A DNA stretch of 64,000 nucleotides. Source: Gimesia chilikensis. GTDB lineage: Bacteria; Planctomycetota; Planctomycetia; Planctomycetales; Planctomycetaceae. Made by a program: the position numbers and the translations under genes. Position 1 is the first letter of the stretch. Each line of letters opens with the position of its first letter. This document shows positions 1-9,339 of this stretch, piece after piece. Under the pieces are notes generated by a model that was given only the letters and a program-made list of their open reading frames with translations, made no database searches and was not told where the DNA came from. The stretch spans positions 62,001 to 126,000 of the forward strand of contig NZ_VTSR01000011.1 in NCBI RefSeq assembly GCF_008329715.1, written 5' to 3'.

Positions 1-415
1 GAAATTCGATTTCAAACTCACCGAAGGGGCCAACAACGGAATTGCCATCAGCTGTCCCCTCGTCGATCAAAGGCCCGCTTACGAGGGAATCGAAATCCAG
101 GTACTGGATAACAAAGGCTACCCGAAGAAGCTGAAGCCGACCCAATACCATGGCTCAGTGTATGATGTCATCCCGGCGAAAAAAGGTGCTTTGAAACCGG
201 CCGGAGAATGGAACCACGAGGAAATTATCTGCCGTGGTTCGAAAATCACTGTGATTGTCAATGACATGCCCGTTCTGCAGACCGACCTGGCGGACATTAA
301 AGACCCCAAGGTTCTGGAAAAACACCCCGGTCTCAAACGCACGCGCGGTCATATCGGCCTGTTGGGCCATGGCAGCCATGTGGAGTATAAAAACATCCGG
401 GTCAAAGAGTATTGA
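1..415 (+). CDS. DUF1080 (3-keto-disaccharide hydrolase-like) protein, C-terminal part
   Basis: This reading frame is open from the left window edge to a TGA at 413-415, so only the last ~137 residues are visible and the N-terminus is outside. The sequence has the look of the DUF1080 jelly-roll domain: a segment around GIEIQVLDNKG, then YDVIPAKKGALKPAGEWN, and a closing strand pattern ending in GHIGLLGHGSHVEYKNIRVKEY. In planctomycetes such domains are usually secreted and are related to glycoside-hydrolase-16-like or 3-keto-disaccharide hydrolases. Activity on a carbohydrate is inferred from the family only. The gene converges on the ABC-F gene with about 50 bp between the stops. Confidence 0.8.
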   Translation, partial: KFDFKLTEGANNGIAISCPLVDQRPAYEGIEIQVLDNKGYPKKLKPTQYHGSVYDVIPAKKGALKPAGEWNHEEIICRGSKITVIVNDMPVLQTDLADIKDPKVLEKHPGLKRTRGHIGLLGHGSHVEYKNIRVKEY

Positions 416-466
416 GCTGCGTAAAGCTGCGAATATCGCTTTAACCCGGGCTGGTCCAGACAGTGC

Positions 467-2251
467 TTACTGCTCCAGGAACTCGTAGAGCTCCATCCAG
501 CGGACTTCCAGTTCGCCGATCTCGTCTACGAGGGGCTGCATTTCCTCATGGAGCTCCTGCGCCTGACCCGGACTGGTGGCTTTCAGGAACTTTTCGTTGA
601 TGCTGTTCTTTTTCTCATCCAGCTGCGCAATCTTACGTTCGATGGCAGAGAGCTCTTTGCGGGCTTCCTTGATTTTTCCCCCGTATCCTTTTTCCCGGGG
701 GGCGTCCTGTTTGCTCTGCTGCTCCTGTTTCGCGACCGACTGCTGATTCGCCTCGCGGTGCCCGTCAGCGACCTCTTTTTTAACCCGGTAGAGGTAGGCA
801 TCGTAGTCCCCTTCGTAACTCTTGACGGAGCCGTTGGCGACTTCGATCACATCGGTGGCGACCTTGCCCATGAAATGCCGATCGTGGCTGGTGAAGATCA
901 CGGTTCCCTGGAAGCCTACCAGAGCGTCTCCCAGTGCTTCGACCGTCTCGACATCCAGGTGGTTCCCCGGTTCGTCGAGGATCAGAATGGAATAATTCCC
1001 GAGCAGGATTCCCGCCAGGCACAAGCGTGCCCGCTCGCCCCCGCTCAAAACCTTGATATTCTTATCCAGGGCCTGTTCCTTGAAGAGGAAGCTTCCCGCG
1101 ACGTTCAGAATCTGCTGCGCGGTTGTGCCGGGAGCAGACTCGTGCTCGAGGTACTCGCGAATCGTCATTTTATCGGGTAGCGATGTATAAACGTGCTGCG
1201 CGTAACAGGCAACGTTACAGTGATAGCCCCAGCGGAGTTCCCCGTCTTTGGGAGGCAACGAACCAGAGATGGTCCGCAGGAAGGTGGTTTTCCCCTGACC
1301 GTTGTCTCCCACAATGGCAGCTCGAGAGCCGTGTTCGATTTCGAGCGTGATGTCATCAGCCACCTTTAGATCGGGATAACCGATCGCCAGCTGTTCGCAG
1401 GCCAGCGCGACTCCCTGCCGTTTTTCGGTCTGCGGAATCACGATATGCACCGTCGATTCGGCGCTTTCGATTTCGGTGAGTGTCAGGCGGTCCAGTTGTT
1501 TCTGTTTGCTGCGGGCCTGTGAAGCGGTGTTGGCGCCCGCCTTGTTCTTGGCAATAAAGGTTTCCAGCTGACGACGTTTGGCCAGCACGGTGGCGTTGGT
1601 TCGCTCGTCCCGTTCGCGGAGAATGTCCTGATTTTCAAGATACTGATCGACATCGCCGTTGTACAAGGTGAGTTTACCCCGTTTGAGTTCGAGGGTCTGG
1701 GAGCAGACGGCTTTCAGAAACGAACGATCGTGGGAGACGACCAGCACGGCACCGCGGTAATCTTTCAGAAAGTCTTCGAGCAACAGCTGAGTACGCAGGT
1801 CGAGGAAGTTCGTCGGTTCGTCCAGCATGAGGAAGTTCGGTTCGTGCAGCAACAGGGCTGCCAGCTTGACGCGGGTCTGCCAACCACCGGAGAGCTCCTT
1901 GACGGGACCGTTGAGGAACCGGCCTTTCAACTCAAACTGGCCGGCGACGGCGCCACATTTCCATTCGGGCTGACCACTGTCGCGCATCAGAAAGTCGAGT
2001 GCACTTTCCCCTTCCTGAAAGGGATCGTGCTGTCTCAGATAGCCGACGCGGAGATTGGGATGCCGTGCGATCTGCCCGCTGTCGACAGATTCTTCTTCGA
2101 GGAGAATCCGTAACAGGGTCGATTTGCCAGCACCGTTGCGTCCGATGAAACCGACTTTCTGATCGTCGGCCAGTGAAACAGAAGCTTCTTTCAGCAGTTC
2201 CTGAGCACCGTAACTCTTGGTCACATTGGATATATCAATCAGGGTCGCCAT
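467..2251 (-). CDS. ABC-F family ATP-binding protein
   Basis: This 594-aa protein has two ABC ATPase domains and no membrane segments, as in the ABC-F family (Uup, YheS, EttA), whose members act on ribosomes or the translation apparatus. The first domain has Walker A GRNGAGKS at residues 37-44, signature LSGGW and Walker B LMLDEPTNFLD. The second has GDNGQGKTT, LSGGERARL and LILDEPGNHLD, where Gly replaces the usual Thr. A charged linker lies between the domains, and the C-terminal ~80 residues form a Uup-like coiled coil. An in-frame TTG 36 bp upstream (2287) could extend the protein, but the ATG at 2251 begins the canonical MATLIDISNVTKSYG strand, so it was chosen. Which ABC-F subfamily it belongs to was not resolved. 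Confidence 0.93.
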   Translation of the reverse strand: MATLIDISNVTKSYGAQELLKEASVSLADDQKVGFIGRNGAGKSTLLRILLEEESVDSGQIARHPNLRVGYLRQHDPFQEGESALDFLMRDSGQPEWKCGAVAGQFELKGRFLNGPVKELSGGWQTRVKLAALLLHEPNFLMLDEPTNFLDLRTQLLLEDFLKDYRGAVLVVSHDRSFLKAVCSQTLELKRGKLTLYNGDVDQYLENQDILRERDERTNATVLAKRRQLETFIAKNKAGANTASQARSKQKQLDRLTLTEIESAESTVHIVIPQTEKRQGVALACEQLAIGYPDLKVADDITLEIEHGSRAAIVGDNGQGKTTFLRTISGSLPPKDGELRWGYHCNVACYAQHVYTSLPDKMTIREYLEHESAPGTTAQQILNVAGSFLFKEQALDKNIKVLSGGERARLCLAGILLGNYSILILDEPGNHLDVETVEALGDALVGFQGTVIFTSHDRHFMGKVATDVIEVANGSVKSYEGDYDAYLYRVKKEVADGHREANQQSVAKQEQQSKQDAPREKGYGGKIKEARKELSAIERKIAQLDEKKNSINEKFLKATSPGQAQELHEEMQPLVDEIGELEVRWMELYEFLEQ

Positions 2252-2588
2252 TACTCTACCAGGTTGTTTTTTCAGAGGGATCATCAATAAAACGTATACA
2301 CGAGGACAGAGAAGATAACGGGAACCTCGAAATGATTCAATTGATCAAACGTGCTGCTTTTGCAGTGATCCCGATTCATCTCACCACGAACATTCTCAGC
2401 CCTTGACGGTTGTAGCAATTATTACAGCCCGGAAAGCGAGGGAAACGTTGAATTCTCGCCACATGCAGCCGGTTCCTGATCTATCTTTTCAGTAAGTGCG
2501 CAATGTCAAAATATCCGGATTAGAGAGCCTGAAACTCTGTACCGTTCCGGATATACGGAAACGCGGATTTCCAACTGAATCGAGTTCG
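2252..2588. other. divergent intergenic region
   Basis: This 337-bp gap separates the ABC-F gene from the divergent polysaccharide locus and should hold promoters for both. A GTG at 2496 would extend the downstream ORF by 31 residues, but that stretch is not hydrophobic or conserved-looking. No convincing -35/-10 pair, operator or hairpin was recognised by eye. Confidence 0.4.
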
Positions 2589-4070
2589 ATGATTAATCAA
2601 GGAAATTCATCCAGTCCTCCTGCCGAGCGGGCCGCTCCCAGTACGAGAATGCCCGATACGCAGAGCATGCGCGCTCAAAACGCGGCCTCTCCACGACGTC
2701 GCCATCCCCTGCCTCAGTCAATCATCGGGGGAAATTCGGCTCCCCACAATGCTTATATCCTGTTCCTGTTGGTCAACATCAATCTGTTCTTGAGGCCCGC
2801 GGAGCTGGTTCCGGCTCTGAAGGGACTGCCGATCTATGAAGTGCTGATCCTGTCATCCTTCTTTCTGTCACTGGATCAGATCAAGCGTGTGGTGCAGTTT
2901 CCGAACCTGAAACGTCAGCCGATTACGCTGTGCGTGATTGGGGTATTGGTCGCAGTGGCGATGTCACATCTATCGCATATGTACCTCTACGGGGTACGGA
3001 CATCGACGATCGCATTTCTGAAAACACTGATTTATTACATTCTGCTCATTTCCATTATCGATTCACCGAAGCGTCTGAAAGGACTGCTGAAGACGGTGGC
3101 GATCTCGTCATCGGTGATGATTCTGCTCTGTGTGATTGACTATGCCGGCATCATCGACTTCGAATTCATCAAACACGTCAGCGACCGTGACGGCGTCTCA
3201 GATGCGGGTGAAGTCATTCGCGTCTTCCGGATGCGGGGTACGGGTATCTTCCAGGATCCCAACGACCTGTCCGTACTGATTGTCGCCACCGGTATGCTGT
3301 GCCTGTACTTTTTCAACGATCCAGCCAAGAGCCCGTTTCGGTTCCTGTGGATCGTGAGCATGATCATCCTGATGATCGGCCTGCTGGATACCCGCTCACG
3401 CGGCGGCCTGTTGACTCTGGGCATCGCAGGCATGGTCTTCGTATTACCGAAATATGGTAAAAAAGCCGCGATTGCCTGTGCCGTGGTCGGTGTTGCCGGC
3501 CTGACAGTACTCGCGGGACGACAGGGCAATATCGACTTGAACTCCGGTACCGGACACGACCGGATTCTGCTCTGGCGCGAGGGGATCTCTGCCCTGAAGT
3601 CAGCGAATCTGTTTTTCGGAATCGGCCAGGGTGAATACTCCGATATGGCGGGGCTCGCGGCTCATAATTCTTACGTCCACGCGTTTACGGAACTGGGGCT
3701 GTTTGGCGGCACCCTGTTCATCGGCAGTTTCTTTTTTGCTGCCCTGGGTCTGTATCGTCTGGTGCGTTTTCAGAATGCTTCCCGGGGAAAACCAATTATG
3801 CGTGATCGGGAACTGGAACGTTACCTGCCTTACGCCTGTGCGATTCTGGCAGCCTGGTGCGGCGGGATGATGTCACTCTCCCGCTGTTACGTGGTTCCGA
3901 CCTACATGATTGTAGGAGTCTCTGCGGCTTATCTGAACCTGGCGGGAGCCAGTCTGGCGCGACCCACACCCATCGTTTACTGGAATAAACAACATCAGCT
4001 CTGGCTGATTGGCATCAGCGTGGGAATGCTGATCTCGATTGCCATTTTTGTACGAATTTTCGCCGGCTGA
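2589..4070 (+). CDS. O-antigen ligase/polymerase family membrane protein (Wzy/WaaL-like)
   Basis: The 493-aa product has about ten hydrophobic segments after a ~75-residue polar N-terminus. The family marks are visible: the segment RGTGIFQDPNDLSVLIVATG, DTRSRGGLLTLGIAG in the middle, FFGIGQGEYSD, and the large periplasmic-loop motif AHNSYVHAFTELGLFGG, typical of Wzy_C/O-antigen ligase proteins. Such enzymes either polymerise undecaprenyl-linked repeat units or transfer the glycan to an acceptor in the inner membrane; the sequence does not tell which. It is the first gene of the exopolysaccharide locus and lies 34 bp before the flippase gene, which favours a polymerase role. The ATG at 2589 is preferred over the upstream GTG at 2496. 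Confidence 0.85.
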   Translation: MINQGNSSSPPAERAAPSTRMPDTQSMRAQNAASPRRRHPLPQSIIGGNSAPHNAYILFLLVNINLFLRPAELVPALKGLPIYEVLILSSFFLSLDQIKRVVQFPNLKRQPITLCVIGVLVAVAMSHLSHMYLYGVRTSTIAFLKTLIYYILLISIIDSPKRLKGLLKTVAISSSVMILLCVIDYAGIIDFEFIKHVSDRDGVSDAGEVIRVFRMRGTGIFQDPNDLSVLIVATGMLCLYFFNDPAKSPFRFLWIVSMIILMIGLLDTRSRGGLLTLGIAGMVFVLPKYGKKAAIACAVVGVAGLTVLAGRQGNIDLNSGTGHDRILLWREGISALKSANLFFGIGQGEYSDMAGLAAHNSYVHAFTELGLFGGTLFIGSFFFAALGLYRLVRFQNASRGKPIMRDRELERYLPYACAILAAWCGGMMSLSRCYVVPTYMIVGVSAAYLNLAGASLARPTPIVYWNKQHQLWLIGISVGMLISIAIFVRIFAG

Positions 4071-4104
4071 CCCGTAGTCAGTACGGTTCTTCGAAAGAAC
4101 AAAC

Positions 4105-5598
4105 ATGAATCAACGTCGATCAGTTAAATGGAATCTCTGTGCCAACTGGCTCAACCATGGGGTGAGCCTGTTGATCGGCGTATTCCTCATGCCTTACGTA
4201 CTGCACATCCTGGGCGACCAGCAGTACGGGAGCTGGATTTTCATCAATGCGATCGCCGGCTATTCGGGCCTGCTCTACCTGGGCTTTGGCCAGACGATCA
4301 GCCGGTACGTGGCACATTATCACGCCAAGGAAGACTGGAAACACCTGAACCAGGTAGCGAATGTCATTTTCGCAATTTACCTGGGAATGGGGTTTCTGGC
4401 TTTGACGGCTGCCGGCATCATTGCCTGGCTGGCTCCCCACCTGAGTGAATGGGGATCGGTGCCGATATCCGAAATTCGACTCGTGATCCTGATTCTGGGT
4501 CTGAACGTATTTGTGGGTCTGGCGGGCAGCGTGTTTGGTGGCGTCCTGATGGGGATTCAGCGGTTTGATATTGAACGCGGAGTCAACCTGACCAGTGGGA
4601 TTCTGCGTCTGGTTCTGACCGTGGCCTTCCTGCGAGCCGAACAGGGGCTGCTGATTATCGCCGCGATTTTCCTCGCGGTCACCCTGTTTGAAAACATCGG
4701 GCAGTGCCTGTTTGCGTTTCGCCAGTTGAAACAGTTCCGCATCAGCACAAAGTATATGGACTGGTCGATCCTCCGGGAATGTGGCTCGTTCAGTGGATTT
4801 GCTTTCATCGATGCCATCGCCTGGACACTGATCGAGGCCACCGATTCCATTGTGATCGGGATCTTCTTCAGTCCAGCCATGATCGTCCCGTATTACATCG
4901 CATTACGACTGACACAATTCATCAATATGCCCATCGCCCAGATCGGCAAGGTCTTCATGCCTCGGGCAGGAGAGTTGAATGCCAACGAGGACCATGGTGC
5001 CTTACAGAAGCTGGTTCTGAACGGCGTCTCCCTATCCTTTCTGCTGGTGACCGGCTTTTTCATCGGTGCGGGCTTTTTCGGACAGACATTGATCAACACC
5101 TGGGTGGGTCCCGGATATCCGGAGAGTCATCTGCTGCTGACAATTCTGCTGGGCGCCCGGATCGTGGCACTGCCGATCTCGATCTTCCGCTCGGTGCTGT
5201 ATGGCATGGGAAATGTGAAAGTCCCGTCCCTGATTTACATGGGAGAAGCACTGGCCAACCTGATTTTATCGCTGATTCTCATCCAGTACATGGGACTTGT
5301 CGGCGTGGCCCTGGGGACCGCGATTCCGATTCTGTTTGCGGAGCTCGGCATCCTGCTCCCGTATGCGTTGAAAAAACTGGATATCTCCCGGAGCCGACTG
5401 CTGCGTTATGCGATTGGACCAACCATCGCCCCGCTGATGGCTCTGCTGGCGTATTCCTACTGTCTGCCGCATTTCTTTGAGATACGGAATTCGTGGATGG
5501 CCCTGGTCTGTATTGCCTGTGGAGGGGGAGCCTTCCTGGCTGGAACCTGGCTGCTGTTTGAGAAAGGCAGTCCCTTACTCAAACGAACCACGTCCTGA
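4105..5598 (+). CDS. polysaccharide flippase (Wzx/oligosaccharide flippase family)
   Basis: This 497-aa polytopic protein has about 12-14 hydrophobic segments and almost no soluble domain. The N-terminus (NWLNHGVSLLIGVFLMPYVL, then GDQQYGSWIFINAIAGY and GFGQTISRYVAHY) is typical of the MOP-superfamily polysaccharide exporters that flip lipid-linked repeat units across the inner membrane. It sits directly after the Wzy-like gene and before the acyl- and glycosyltransferase genes. Together they fit a Wzx/Wzy-dependent pathway, although no chain-length regulator or outer-membrane export gene is in the window. Its start ATG is 34 bp after the previous stop, which suggests co-transcription. Confidence 0.88.
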   Translation: MNQRRSVKWNLCANWLNHGVSLLIGVFLMPYVLHILGDQQYGSWIFINAIAGYSGLLYLGFGQTISRYVAHYHAKEDWKHLNQVANVIFAIYLGMGFLALTAAGIIAWLAPHLSEWGSVPISEIRLVILILGLNVFVGLAGSVFGGVLMGIQRFDIERGVNLTSGILRLVLTVAFLRAEQGLLIIAAIFLAVTLFENIGQCLFAFRQLKQFRISTKYMDWSILRECGSFSGFAFIDAIAWTLIEATDSIVIGIFFSPAMIVPYYIALRLTQFINMPIAQIGKVFMPRAGELNANEDHGALQKLVLNGVSLSFLLVTGFFIGAGFFGQTLINTWVGPGYPESHLLLTILLGARIVALPISIFRSVLYGMGNVKVPSLIYMGEALANLILSLILIQYMGLVGVALGTAIPILFAELGILLPYALKKLDISRSRLLRYAIGPTIAPLMALLAYSYCLPHFFEIRNSWMALVCIACGGGAFLAGTWLLFEKGSPLLKRTTS

Positions 5599-5649
5599 AA
5601 TATTTTATCTGAAACACATTTATCACTATTAACCCTGACAGGTAATTGA

Positions 5650-6831
5650 ATGACTTTACTCGACTGTTCTCACCAGACAATTGATACGCTTTCCAATGCT
5701 TCTGCCACACAGGAGACGGCACAGGCGCTGTCACTGGCTCAGTATGACAGCAACCAGCGTGCAGCCTGTCTGGAAGTCTGGAAAACAGTAGAAGCACAAT
5801 TCTCCGAGGTTCCCCTGATGTGTTCGCACGTCTGGACGTCAACCTGGATCGAATACTTCGGCGACCTGGTCCCCTACTCGTTCGTCGTGGCGACCAAAGA
5901 CAATGCCCCCTGCGGGATCTGTCTCGTGACCGAAGGGGTCGCGCAGTTCGACGGTCCGCTGGCTGTCAATACGCTGCACCTGGGAACGGCGGGTGAACCG
6001 GCGTCCGACAGTGCGTGTGTGGAATACAATGCCCTGCTCGTCCCCACCGAATTACAGTCCGCCTTCATGCAGGGAATGATGGAACTGCTTGAGAAAAACA
6101 AAAACTGGGATGCGATTCACTTTGACGGCTTTGCCAGTGATGAGCTGGAAGCCTGGAACCTGCCCGTTTCCGAAGAGGGTTACCGCAAAATCGAAAGTCG
6201 CTATTTCGACCTCAAGCTGATCCGGGAGGAAGAACGGGAAGTCATTTCCGGCTTTGGTTATTCCACTCGTAAGAATCTGCGGAAGAACATGAAATCATAC
6301 GGCGACCTGAATGAACAATGGGCGGAGAGCGTTGCCGAAGCGGAGGACATCTTTGCGGATCTGGTCGAGTTACACCAGACACGCTGGCAGAAAGAGGGGG
6401 AACCTGGTTCCTATGCCAGCCAGCGATTTACCGATTTCCATAAGGCACTAATCCAGAAACTGGTTCCCAGCGGACAGATGGGGTTGTTCCGCGTCAAGCT
6501 CGGGGAAGACATCATCGGTTGCGTGCAGGTCCTGATCGACCGCAACCGCGTGCTGTGCTACCAGGGTGGTTCTGCGGAATACCAGGGGAAACTGAGCCCG
6601 GGTGTGATCGCGGATTATCTCTGTATCGAAGAGTGCTTCCGTCGTGGATTCGATGCCTATGATTTCCTGGCCGGAAACAGCCACCACAAACAGAAGATGA
6701 GCACACATCACAGCTATCTCACATGGGCACAGGTGAAGCGCCCCCGCTGGAAATTCACCGCATTGAATACCCTGCGCAAAATCAAACAGACCATGCAGCT
6801 GATTCAGAAATCGAACGCCGACGAAGAATAA
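5650..6831 (+). CDS. GNAT-fold acyltransferase, FemAB/BioF2-like
   Basis: This 393-aa soluble protein has the layout of FemAB-like double-GNAT proteins found in exopolysaccharide loci. After a variable N-terminal half comes a basic segment, GYSTRKNLRKNMKSYGD, then LVELHQTRWQKEGEPG, and the acceptor/CoA-binding core GLFRVKLGEDIIGCVQVLIDRN followed by YQGGSAEYQGKLSPG and YDFLAGNSHHKQKMS. The role is probably N- or O-acylation of a nucleotide sugar or lipid-linked sugar, or aminoacyl transfer; the substrate cannot be read from the sequence. It lies between the flippase and a GT4 gene, and a second, distantly similar member follows at 8038-9294. Confidence 0.75.
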   Translation: MTLLDCSHQTIDTLSNASATQETAQALSLAQYDSNQRAACLEVWKTVEAQFSEVPLMCSHVWTSTWIEYFGDLVPYSFVVATKDNAPCGICLVTEGVAQFDGPLAVNTLHLGTAGEPASDSACVEYNALLVPTELQSAFMQGMMELLEKNKNWDAIHFDGFASDELEAWNLPVSEEGYRKIESRYFDLKLIREEEREVISGFGYSTRKNLRKNMKSYGDLNEQWAESVAEAEDIFADLVELHQTRWQKEGEPGSYASQRFTDFHKALIQKLVPSGQMGLFRVKLGEDIIGCVQVLIDRNRVLCYQGGSAEYQGKLSPGVIADYLCIEECFRRGFDAYDFLAGNSHHKQKMSTHHSYLTWAQVKRPRWKFTALNTLRKIKQTMQLIQKSNADEE

Positions 6832-6869
6832 ACGGCAACCGTATCAAGTTCAGTCGGAATCAATCTCTT

Positions 6870-8030
6870 ATGAATGAAAATAACATGAGCACCATCGAAA
6901 TCACTTCCAGCAACGAAACCAATGCCGCAGCTCAGAAATCGGCATCGCGGCTCCGGGTCTGTCATCTGAGCCTGACTCTGTGCACGGGCGGACTGGAGCG
7001 TTTACTGGTCGATTTTGCCCGGTTCCATAATGCAGAGGAATTCGAACTCGAATTCGTCGCGCTGGGAGAGATGGGAGCCCCTGCGGAAGAGATCCAGAAA
7101 CTGGGCTGCCCCGTCATTCCCTTTCCGCTGACCGCCTCGGGTAAGCTGGGACGTATCCGTCAGTTGAAGGAGTTCTTTCTGGAGAAGAACTACGACCTGC
7201 TGCACACGCATAATGCGTACCCTCATTTTTACGGCACGCTGGCCGGGCGTCTCGCCGGGATCCCCGCGATCATCCAGACACGCCACGGCCGCCGCTTCGG
7301 AGAGACCTTTAACGAGCGGCTGCAGTTTGCGCTGGCCAGCCGCCTGGCGGATCGCGTGATTCCTGTCTCGGATGACACGGGAAACCGCTGTCGCTCAGTG
7401 GGCTGGTTGAATGAGCGTAAAGTGACCCGCATCTGGAACGGGATCGACCTGGATCGCTTTGCCTTTTCCGGACCGGCGGCAGAGATGCGGGCGATTACCG
7501 TTTCGCGACTGTCGCCTGAAAAGGATCTTGCGACGATGCTGCAAGCGGTGCGGCTGGTCGTTGATTCGATTCCTGAATTCGAGCTGATGATCGTGGGAGA
7601 TGGTCCCGAACGCGCGAAACTGGAACAGATCACAACTGAACTCAACCTGGAATCCCATGTGCGTTTCCTGGGAGAGCGGAATGACGTCCCTGACCTGCTG
7701 ACTCAAGCCGGCTTTTACGTTTCTTCTTCTCTGACAGAAGGAATTTCACTGACCCTGCTGGAAGCCATGTCGGTCGGATTACCGATTGTGGCTACGGCCG
7801 TCGGTGGAAATCCGGAGATTGTCCAGCAACCGGAAACCGGCCTGCTGGTCCCCGCGGCGAATGCGTCGCTGCTTGCGGAGGCCATCTGTCAAATGTGTAC
7901 TCAGCCTCAGAAATGGCTGACTATGGGCCAGTCGGCCCGCGAACGTGTCGAACAGCACTTCAATGTGCGTTCAATGATCAAAGACTACGAAATCCTGTAT
8001 CAACAGATTTTGAATCTACAAGTTAAGTGA
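6870..8030 (+). CDS. glycosyltransferase family 4 (group 1)
   Basis: This 386-aa protein has the GT-B fold. The N-terminal domain begins with VCHLSLTLCTGGLERLLVDF, where the glycine-rich loop contacts the donor or acceptor, and includes HTHNAYPHFYGTLAGRLAGI. The C-terminal donor-binding domain has AITVSRLSPEKDLATML and the EX7E motif in SSSLTEGISLTLLEAMSVGLP followed by ATAVGGNPEI. Such retaining transferases use nucleotide-diphospho sugars to extend lipid-linked glycans. The frame is open further upstream into the acyltransferase gene, but the ATG at 6870, 38 bp after the previous stop, is the sensible start; an ATG five codons later is possible. The gene after it starts only 7 bp downstream. 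Confidence 0.9.
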   Translation: MNENNMSTIEITSSNETNAAAQKSASRLRVCHLSLTLCTGGLERLLVDFARFHNAEEFELEFVALGEMGAPAEEIQKLGCPVIPFPLTASGKLGRIRQLKEFFLEKNYDLLHTHNAYPHFYGTLAGRLAGIPAIIQTRHGRRFGETFNERLQFALASRLADRVIPVSDDTGNRCRSVGWLNERKVTRIWNGIDLDRFAFSGPAAEMRAITVSRLSPEKDLATMLQAVRLVVDSIPEFELMIVGDGPERAKLEQITTELNLESHVRFLGERNDVPDLLTQAGFYVSSSLTEGISLTLLEAMSVGLPIVATAVGGNPEIVQQPETGLLVPAANASLLAEAICQMCTQPQKWLTMGQSARERVEQHFNVRSMIKDYEILYQQILNLQVK

Positions 8031-8037
8031 ACCCGCC

Positions 8038-9294
8038 ATGAATATGAATTTAACCTGTACTCAGCACGATCTGTCACGCGACCCGGAAATAGAAAAAGCC
8101 GCGCCGTTTGACGATCTGCAAATCAGTTTCTATGCCGTGCAGATGGAAGACCTGCAACCGATGTCCCAGTTCTACCAGAACTGGCTGGCACTGTTTGAAC
8201 AGGATTCACACGCACTATTGAACCATCACCCGGATTATCTATTGTACCTGCAACCGCAGTTAAAGAAATCGTTCCCGGATCGCCCCAGTTACGTGATGTT
8301 TTGCCGTCACCAGGGCAAGCTGGTTGCTGCAGGCATCTGTTGTCCTAAAGACATCAGCACGAAGACACTGCGTGGTATGGGACCGGCTCGAGTGCTGCAA
8401 GGCTATTATTTAAAGGGTAACAGTTTTCTGCTGGAGCAGGCATACCAGGATAATTCTGCGTTTCTGGAATTCCTGCTGGAGACGACGCTCAAATTCTGTC
8501 AGCAGCAACATGGAGCATTTCTGTTTCTGGAAGATGTGCACCTCGACTCGCCCGTGAAAGCCTGTCTGGATCGGATGGAAGGACGTTGCTTGACCTATTC
8601 CCATACGGGTTTTCAGCCGCGCAGCCTGATTCGCTTCCCGGAAAATGCTGCTGATTACTGGAACCAGTTCCGGTCTAAATCACGTCGTAAGCATCGCAAA
8701 ATGATCCGGGATAACAGCCATCTCAAGCTGGTGCGGATCACTGAACCAGACCAGATCGCCGACTTCCTGAGTGCAGCTCATCAGGTTTCGAAAAACTCCT
8801 GGCAGAGTCAGCGCCTGGGATTGCGCGTGAAAAACAATGAACGGGAAGTCAACGAACTGATGTTCTACGCGTTGCACGGTGCCTTGCGTTCTTATCTGCT
8901 GATGGACGGAGATCGCCCCGTGGCGTTCAAAATCAGCAACCAGTTTCAGGGCGTTTTCAACGATCTCGAATTCGGTTTTGATCTGGATTACGCCAGCGCG
9001 TCACCGGGTGAAACGCTGTTATTACTGATCCTCGAAGATCTGACCGAGTATGACTCGCCCCGCACTTACGACTTCGGCGAAGGCGATGCGCAATACAAGC
9101 AGCGTTACAGCTCCGAGATCACGCACAGCGGTGCCGTGATGTTGTTGTCGAAAACGTTAAAAAACAAGAGCCTGCTCTGCTATCTGAATTCCTCTCGCAG
9201 GATTGATCAGGCAGCACGACACCTGTTGAAAACCTCCGGCATTTATACCGGTCTGCGACAACTGGTGCGATATGGAAAACTGGGCAGCAGGTAA
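8038..9294 (+). CDS. second GNAT-fold acyltransferase, FemAB/BioF2-like
   Basis: The 418-aa product resembles the protein encoded at 5650-6831 in layout rather than in close sequence. It has a ~200-residue N-terminal half, then the basic stretch FRSKSRRKHRKMIRDNSHLK, the helix HQVSKNSWQSQRLGLR, the core SYLLMDGDRPVAFKISNQF, and the C-terminal pattern FGFDLDYASASPGETLLLLI with YDFGEGDAQYKQRYSS. The latter matches the place where FemAB-like proteins place their closing acceptor-site motif. Two such proteins in one locus suggest two separate modifications of the glycan or its precursor. The gene follows the GT4 gene by 7 bp and is presumably in the same transcript. The substrate is unknown. Confidence 0.72.
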   Translation: MNMNLTCTQHDLSRDPEIEKAAPFDDLQISFYAVQMEDLQPMSQFYQNWLALFEQDSHALLNHHPDYLLYLQPQLKKSFPDRPSYVMFCRHQGKLVAAGICCPKDISTKTLRGMGPARVLQGYYLKGNSFLLEQAYQDNSAFLEFLLETTLKFCQQQHGAFLFLEDVHLDSPVKACLDRMEGRCLTYSHTGFQPRSLIRFPENAADYWNQFRSKSRRKHRKMIRDNSHLKLVRITEPDQIADFLSAAHQVSKNSWQSQRLGLRVKNNEREVNELMFYALHGALRSYLLMDGDRPVAFKISNQFQGVFNDLEFGFDLDYASASPGETLLLLILEDLTEYDSPRTYDFGEGDAQYKQRYSSEITHSGAVMLLSKTLKNKSLLCYLNSSRRIDQAARHLLKTSGIYTGLRQLVRYGKLGSR

Positions 9295-9339
9295 GCTGGC
9301 CCAACAGTAGCGCATTGACTATCGAAAGATGGACGATTT

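Noticed and set aside
548..1180. 210-codon plus-strand frame inside the ABC-F gene
   Set aside because: Antisense shadow of the ABC-F coding sequence, which has all Walker and signature motifs.
4704..5480. 258-codon frame overlapping the flippase gene in another phase
   Set aside because: Composition is Arg/His/Pro-rich without hydrophobic or domain pattern, as expected of an out-of-frame reading of a membrane protein gene.
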